From: Brachycybe producta
Taxonomy: Eukaryota; Arthropoda; Diplopoda; Playtdesmida; Andrognathidae
Reading direction: 5' to 3'
Assembly (NCBI GenBank): GCA_036925085.1
Contig: JAUPFP010000068.1
Span: 775,501-839,500, forward strand
DNA: 64,000 nucleotides
The notes under the pieces were generated by a model. It did no database searches. It had not been told where the DNA came from and saw only the letters and a program-made list of their open reading frames with translations. Shown here one piece after another: positions 58,073-64,000 of this stretch. Positions within the stretch are counted from its first letter, which is position 1. Every line of letters starts with the position of its first letter. Both the position numbers and the translations under genes were made by a program.

Positions 58073-58380
58073 CCCTATTATGAGCGTCAGACCAAATATC
58101 AACCAATTAGAAATTGAAAAGGGCGGGGCATGTGGCATCACAGGCATTTAGAAATCGGGACGAACAGAAGTTGGCTCCGCCCTTTTTATGACGACCGGCA
58201 ACTTCTAATTGGTTGGTTATGTAGTCTGACGTCACATGCTCCGCCCTTTTCAATGTCAAACCACACAACAAACCAATTAGAAGTTGCCGGTCGTCATAAA
58301 AAGGGCGGAGCCAACTGATTGAAGTTCTTCCCGATTTCTAAATGCCTGTTGTGGCATCAGACCCAGCTTCAGAGCACATC
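58073..58380. mobile_element. Family B copy 4, interrupted and truncated
   Basis: CATGTGGCATCA...GACCCAG is split at GTGGCATC by a family A copy. The same region in family B copy 2 reads CATGTGACATTAGACCCAGT without a break. Both outer arms are incomplete. Confidence 0.75.
58140..58349. mobile_element. Foldback MITE, family A copy 9, nested in family B
   Basis: Starts ACAGGCATTTAG and ends CTAAATGCCTGT. Perfect 9-bp duplication TGTGGCATC at 58,131-58,139 and 58,350-58,358. TGACGTCA at 58,227-58,234. Confidence 0.92.
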
Positions 58381-59449
58381 GACGAGCACGAGCTTTTTTG
58401 TTGAATTTCCAGCCTTTAAGGAGCAAAATAAAGATTAAAACTTGAACGTCGTTCCCGCCCCAAGTCTACGAATGAAGAACCTTTAACCTTAGACGATTAC
58501 TAAAGTGATTGTCTAAGCTTTAACTTACCGTCCAATCTGTCACCTTTGAACCCACAATCTTAAAACTTAACTAAACATAAAACACATTAAAAAAGAACCA
58601 CTTTATAACCTAAACATTGTTCTGAAGATGATTCGCCGTTATAAAAGTCGCAAAGTTTGTTAAAATCGCAAAAAACGCGCCCCAAAACAATGAAAACTTC
58701 TTAAATAGCGGGAGACATCCACTTAAGACAATTTGGAGCACTCGGGTCAAAATTTATCCCATTCTAATTAATCTAAAAAGAAAAATCAGATACCTGCTCT
58801 AAGATAAATGGAAACACTAGATAGATGAAATCCTATTTTATCTAAAACGTGAAACGATATTTTTCAGATGAACTAAAATGTGAAACGGCATAAGATTTAT
58901 ATATAAAAAAATCTAATTAAAGAGATAAAAACGAATTCTTTGCACAGATTTAACTATTTTTTTCTTCTTCATATCAATTTAAGTAATTAATCTCGAAAAG
59001 AAACTAACATTATCATAAATTCGAGGTGCACTTTATTTCTAAAACCAAAATAATTAAATGAAATTTAATTAAATTCCCATAAGGTAACAATGAGAGAAAA
59101 CGGAAGGAATCGCTTCAGCGCGTGAATTAAGAAAGGGGTTTTAACCCTTTTTTACGTATTGATTAATATAAAAATCAATGAATATCATCAAAACACATAA
59201 CAGAATTTGCTCTTATTTTTTTAAGAGAATTTTTGTCTGTCATGTTTATTTTTGGAAGGGCTAATTTAAAATGTCAATCGGTTCCGTTCAGTAAATAAGT
59301 GCATTTTCATTTAGAGCTGAGCAGCTCGAGGAAAGTTTGTTGTGTATGAGGCACCGTTCATGCCAAACTTTCTTTTGATTGTTCAAAATTAATGATGGCA
59401 ATTAATTGCAAGAAAAAAATATAAATTCTGATTTCGATTCCAATACCAA
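58381..59449. other. No gene; AT-rich DNA
   Basis: No repeat family or coding signal recognised. AAATTAATT-type AT words are common. Confidence 0.45.
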
Positions 59450-59830
59450 TCAATTGAACATTTTGATAAAATTCAGATTTTTCAAGGAAACGTTTTTCAG
59501 GAAAAACATTATGACAAAAAAAAATTCAAAGTGTTTTTTAGAGACTAGAATCGTTGGTGACAATGCTAAAAGTTTTTTCATGATCTGATATCTTTCGAAA
59601 TAAACTTTTTACAACAGTTTGAAAAAGGCGAAAATGGTTTTTTTTTCTTCATGAAATTTTCAAACTAAACTATAAATTTTTTTAATTTTTATTCTGTATT
59701 TCACGAGAGCAAAATTAAGAGAAACATTCAAAGCGTTTTAGAAACTAGAAAGGTAGCTTTCGAAATAATCTTGAACTCAAATTTTTCTCTATAAATAGTT
59801 TATTTTGGAATACATCAACATGAAACGTTT
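59450..59830. mobile_element. Family O-related foldback repeat
   Basis: GACTAGAATCGTTGGTGACA, GATATCTTTCGAAATAAAC and TTAGAAACTAGAAAGGTAGC match family O. Borders are uncertain, and a second partial copy seems to follow at about 59,700. Confidence 0.6.
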
Positions 59831-60680
59831 TTCTATTGAGCCGATAGACCCGATGTTAAAGAAAAAATGTTAATTTTTACATAACTTTAACATAACTGAA
59901 TATGAGAGCTAAAAGGAATTTGAGATCTTCTCACTTAACCCTGAAATATTACTGACCTACAGGAGTCTAAAGCTCCTTTCACTTGTTAATTGTTGGTGTA
60001 AGAGGCTGCATCGCAAATTTACTTTGAAAAATCTCCGCAAAGAGCGCTAGCATCGTTTTTCTATTGAACCCATAGACTCGATGTTAAAGAAAAAATGATA
60101 AATTTTTAAAATACACAGTTGCGGCGGCAATATGTTTATTTTGCATATTTAAAGTTGTCCAATATTAAGTTTTCAAAGTGCAATGTGCATTGTGCACCTT
60201 AAATATATGCTGATCGAGTGATAGAATGACACAAAATTGGAAAGTGTGTTTCTATTTTTAAAAAAATATTTCAAAATTGCGAATTTCTAACTCTTATGTT
60301 AAATAAGAAAAATAAAACATCCATTAAAATGCTCGTAAAAATACGTAAAAATAATTTTTAAAAAACCAGAAAAAATCAGCACGTGCGCCAATGTGTTGGC
60401 TTCACTGTGGTTTAATTGCGGTTTTTTAAAATTATTTTTTAGGTGTTTTTACCAACATTTTAATGGATGTTTTTTGCTTACGAGGGCGTACTCAATGGTA
60501 TTTAAAATAAAAGTTAGAAATTCGTGATTTTGAAATATTTTTTTAAAAATAGAACCGCTCTTACCAATTTTTTGTCATTCTATCACTCGATCAGCATATA
60601 TTTAAGGTACACATTGCACTTTGAAAACTTAATATTGGACAACTTTAAATATTGAAAAATAAATATATTGCCACCGCGAC
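59831..60680. mobile_element. Large foldback element, family H copy 4
   Basis: The longest copy: outer segment ACATAACTGAATATGAGAGC near 59,891, then AATCTCCGCAAAGAGCGCTA, CGGCGGCAATATGTTTATTT and GCTGATCGAGTGATAGAATG, centre near 60,395 (CACGTGCGCCAATGTGTTGG), and the inverted return to CATTCTATCACTCGATCAGC and AATATATTGCCACCGCGACT. It has a fragment of itself at 59,825-59,890. Confidence 0.8.
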
Positions 60681-60683
60681 TAT

Positions 60684-60748
60684 GCTTTTCTTTTTTTTTG
60701 GTAAATTGTTGTTGTACAAACAACAATTTACCAAAAAAAAAGAAAAGC
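60684..60748. repeat. Near-perfect 65-bp hairpin
   Basis: GCTTTTC, nine T, GGTAAATTGTTGTT on the left; AACAACAATTTACC, nine A, GAAAAGC on the right, with a loop of a few bases. It lies at the truncated edge of family H copy 4. Confidence 0.85.
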
Positions 60749-61311
60749 AATTGTCTGAACTCTTTGTAAAAATGTCACTTCCTATGAAAAGTCAAAAATA
60801 GGATCATGATGATGCGCCCGCCGCCGCCGCCCGCATCTAATCTCGCCAGGTGCACTGACATTTAATTTAAGACGAGACACTTTGGCGTCCATTACGGAAC
60901 AACCAAAATACACTACTCCCTCTCTCTCTCTCTCATTCACTCTATCAACTGTCTCGCCATAAACTCACTAATAGATCTATGAGACACACATAATATCATA
61001 GGAAGTCCTCCTCACTTTCAATAAGAACAACATTTCATGACAAACTTAAATGGCATTGCACTGAAGAAATAAAAAGGAATTCAATATATACAACAAAAAA
61101 TAAGCTCAAGTCCTATTGTATACGATTCGTATTACATTTGAAATTCACTACGAAAACATTTTTTTTTATTTCATTTGTCTGAAAAACACGCACAAAAAAC
61201 ATGTCAAATCATTTTTAAATAAGCGGATTTTTCTTTTTAATGAAAAGTTGAAACTTGAAGTGAGTCTCAGCTTTCTTATTAAATTTCAGGGTTTTGCGCG
61301 TGTGTAAAGCC
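60749..61311. other. No gene; simple repeats
   Basis: GCC-rich stretch near 60,816-60,834 and a CT tract at about 60,919-60,936. Otherwise AT-rich. Confidence 0.5.
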
Positions 61312-61960
61312 GCTATTACACAAGCAACTTTTAATGCAATAAAATGTGCAATGTGTGACATTGCAACTTCCTTGTTTATAGGGTGATATGACATGCAACT
61401 TGATTTTATGTGAACTGAAAAGCTGAGCTGTTTTGTTGCAGCTCAGCTGAAGATGGCTAAATTACATGTTCATTTTTCAGCTATACTGCTTCAATACAAG
61501 AATTTCATATTCAGCTCACTAGTAAATGCGCCTTAACACTGACAGATCCACCACAAAGCTTAAAAACCCTGCACTTCAACAATTATTCAAATTATAAGCT
61601 TTTGTTTGTTTGGCTTATTTTATAGTCATTTAGTCAGCTCAGATGGCACTTATCCAACTTATTGCTTCAACTGAAATTCCAAGAGCTCGCTTACGACAAA
61701 CATAAAGCTGATAGTAAACCTACATTTCAGCTTAAAGCTCATGTGAAATTCATCTTCAGGCTTCAAGTGAATAGCAATTAATATCATATGAAGCAGAGAT
61801 ATTCAACTTTAGCTTCTAGTAATCTATAAATATCAAAGTGAAACCACAAATGAAAACATGTGCACTTAAAAGCTGAAGCTTACATGAAAAACAACAAGAG
61901 AATTTCAGCTTAATGTCAGAAAACTTTTTGCCAGAAAAAAAAAACTATCTGAATGACAAA
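61312..61960. other. AGCT/CAGCTT-rich region behind a possible element end
   Basis: TAAAGCCGCTATTACACAAGC at about 61,306 resembles the starts of families E and F. Over the next 600 bases TTCAGCT, CAGCTTA and AAGCTGA occur many times in both orientations without a fixed period. A partner end was not found. Confidence 0.45.
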
Positions 61961-61983
61961 AACAGAAATGACAATAAATCCTA

Positions 61984-62176
61984 AGGCCTTGTTTCCATTG
62001 TTGTAAAAATTTTCAACTTTTTGATAATTTCAACTTGGTGAAAAATAGAAGAAACGTGGCCTCCGCCTATGATAGCGAATAGGCCCGGGGGGGGGGGGCA
62101 CGTGTGTTCCAGTTTTCACCAGTTGAACTATTAAAAAAAAAGTTCAAATTTGCATCCCAGTGGAAACAAGGCCTAA
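61984..62176. mobile_element. Foldback MITE, family G copy 2
   Basis: Ends TAAGGCCTTGTTTCCATTG and CAGTGGAAACAAGGCCTAA. The inner arms GGTGAAAAATAGAA and CACGTGTG..TTTTCACCAG match copy 1 at 37,300. A G-run lies at the centre (62,088-62,098). Confidence 0.8.
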
Positions 62177-62950
62177 CACAGAAGAAAATATTGCACAATT
62201 GAACCCTCTCTATCTTATCTCCCTCATTGTTATAAGCTCCCTACAACAACTACAAAAAAAAATCATAAATCTAACAATCCTAGCAGAAATGGAATGCAAG
62301 CCACACAACAACAAAAAATTAAAAGATTATCAAAAAAATCTGCTTGCATTTGAGTCAATGAGAAATCACACTGTTTAATATCACTGAAGAGGGAGGAGGG
62401 ATGGAAGGGGCCCAATACTGAGAGTGAGAGAGTAGATCCGGAAGTTTTGCTAAAACCCCGAGCTTAGTCTTGATGATGGGTCTACTTCTCGTTTACTAGG
62501 CCACAAAACAAGAAAACATTTCTTGTTTCTCGTCGTCGTCGTCCTCCTTCCCCTCAAACTAAAAGCGCTCACTGTAATTTTATGGGTCTTCAACTCCAAT
62601 AATAAAGCTATCAGCCTGTATGAGTATCATTGCGTTCACAAGTGAAACATTGCTTTCTTTCACGGTCCTTTTTTTTTTTACGAAGGCCTAGGTCCCACAT
62701 GCGACAAAAAAACAACAACAGAAAAATGGAGAGAAAAAAATCAGAATAAAGTTTTTCAGCTATGTTTCTGCTTTCTGTCGCATTCTTATACACCCATACA
62801 CTACAATAGAAACCACTTTAAAGAAATTTTACTGCAGCTTATAGAAGAGGTGAAAGTTGATGAGAGTAGGAGGAGCCAAAAAAAGAATGTTGCGCCTGAA
62901 ATAAAGCTTTCTTTTGGCTATTTTCTGCTTGTTTTTCAGCATGCTGAAAC

Positions 62951-62986
<36 letters not shown>

Positions 62987-64000
62987 TAAATATCAGAAAA
63001 TGATAAAATCCATCATTCTGATTTTTAACTTATTAATACCTAGTACACACCTGATAATTTAAATGTATTCAAATAATAAACGTGTTCTACCAGAGCCCCA
63101 TGAAGGGCAAACAAACAATATGTCGAATTCAATTTATTCAGTTAATAATCTGAAAATAATTGAGTTAATATTACTTAAATATAATCAGATAAATTATTGA
63201 CATTAAAATATTGATTTAGTATTTCAATTTAAGATATTAATAATAAAGTCAATTTTTATTTGGTTCATGTCCTTAACTGGATTCCGTATAATTCACCTAA
63301 CCACATTTAATTTGAATTCATTTAACTCATGTGTGTACAAGGTATAAGTTGAACAGCTTTTAAGATATAAGCTCAAGCATTAGAGAGACTACTTTCGAAT
63401 CACTCGGTATAAAAATACAACAGACAAAAACAAACCCCGTTTTATTATGTACTCTCCTCCTTCCTCCTCCTCCTCCCGCCCAGAGTCCTGTCCAAATAGC
63501 AACTAATATAACTTGCATTCATTCTTTATAACCCTTTTTTTCCTAGTATTTTACCCTTCCATTCTAGAACTTGGCTAAGTTAAAGGCTATGACAATCTCC
63601 ATTACCATTTTCAGAGAATTTCTTTCTTTCTTTCTCTCTCTCTCTTTTTTCTCTCTCTCATCTAACATTTTATCTTTTAACCATCGTGCTTTTTATTATG
63701 ACAAACTTATCAAGTCATCTTTTTTTAAGACTTCTAAAACAGTCACAATCATAAATGTGGCACAGAATAGAAAGATAGAGAGAGAGAGAAAAATCATAAA
63801 AACTGTGAAAAAAAGCGAAAAACCGAGGGGGAAAAAAAAAAACAAAAGATTGCAGAAAAAAAAAATCACACACAAATAAAACTTCAATATGACGTCAAAA
63901 GGCAATATTTAATGTGCAGATAGATTCAAGAAGATTAGAAAGCATATTGGCACCTATGTTAAAGCCTGGGTCCCACATGCATGAACAAAAATAACGAAAA
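62177..64000. other. No gene; simple repeats and a possible element start
   Basis: (TAA)n at about 62,953-62,990, CT tracts near 63,625-63,660, and A-runs. GGCCTAGGTCCCACATGCGA at 62,685 and AGCCTGGGTCCCACATGCAT at 63,963 are related and may be the ends of an element that runs past the right edge. Confidence 0.45.

Noticed and set aside
1-64000. CRISPR arrays, bacterial operons or ribosome-binding sites
   Set aside because: No regularly spaced identical repeats with unique spacers, and the transposon content is eukaryotic. The hairpin array at 53.1-53.5 kb has non-identical units and is not CRISPR.

Overview
This is a 64 kb window of AT-rich eukaryotic DNA, most likely from an invertebrate animal. 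The evidence for that is relics of animal-type non-LTR retrotransposons, a DUF4817-type mariner relic, hAT-like, TTAA-target and Mutator-like short elements, and many microsatellites. Nothing in the sequence fixes the phylum. I found no host protein-coding gene, rRNA or credible tRNA; almost every short open frame is a shadow or lies in low-complexity DNA. The window is a densely nested transposon landscape holding one young, apparently complete LTR retrotransposon.

Left part (1-42,865): dozens of foldback (palindromic) short elements are separated by low-complexity AT-rich DNA. The clearest is family A: nine copies of about 207 bp that begin ACAGGCAATTAG and end CTAATTGCCTGT, most flanked by 9-bp target duplications, as Mutator-like elements make. 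Families B, C and D share its core but have other ends. hAT-like elements are recognised by 8-bp duplications (families I and X, and one at 15,013), and TTAA-flanked foldbacks by TTAA duplications (families E and P, perhaps F). Three degraded non-LTR retrotransposon 3' ends lie near 8.0-8.5, 22.7-23.1 and 24.3-25.4 kb. Many insertions are nested, and several can be ordered because another copy in the window shows the uninterrupted sequence.

Centre (42,866-54,371): an 11.5 kb Ty3/gypsy-type element has two 848-bp LTRs with no difference that I could see, flanked by ATTA duplications. gag starts inside the 5' LTR, so the primer-binding site lies within gag. gag ends directly after a canonical U UUA AAC slippery heptamer, followed by a foldable H-type pseudoknot, and pol continues in the -1 frame. 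pol encodes protease, reverse transcriptase, RNase H and integrase in Ty3/gypsy order with the main motifs present. The frame then runs about 1,000 codons further, through a small signal-peptide/transmembrane module and a long unrecognised protein, which a 7-bp repeat near its end throws out of frame. The 3' untranslated region is an array of about a dozen short hairpins, ending in a G-rich polypurine tract.

Right part (54,368-64,000): more foldback elements (families H, I, A in B, O, G) and low-complexity DNA, with no gene recognised.
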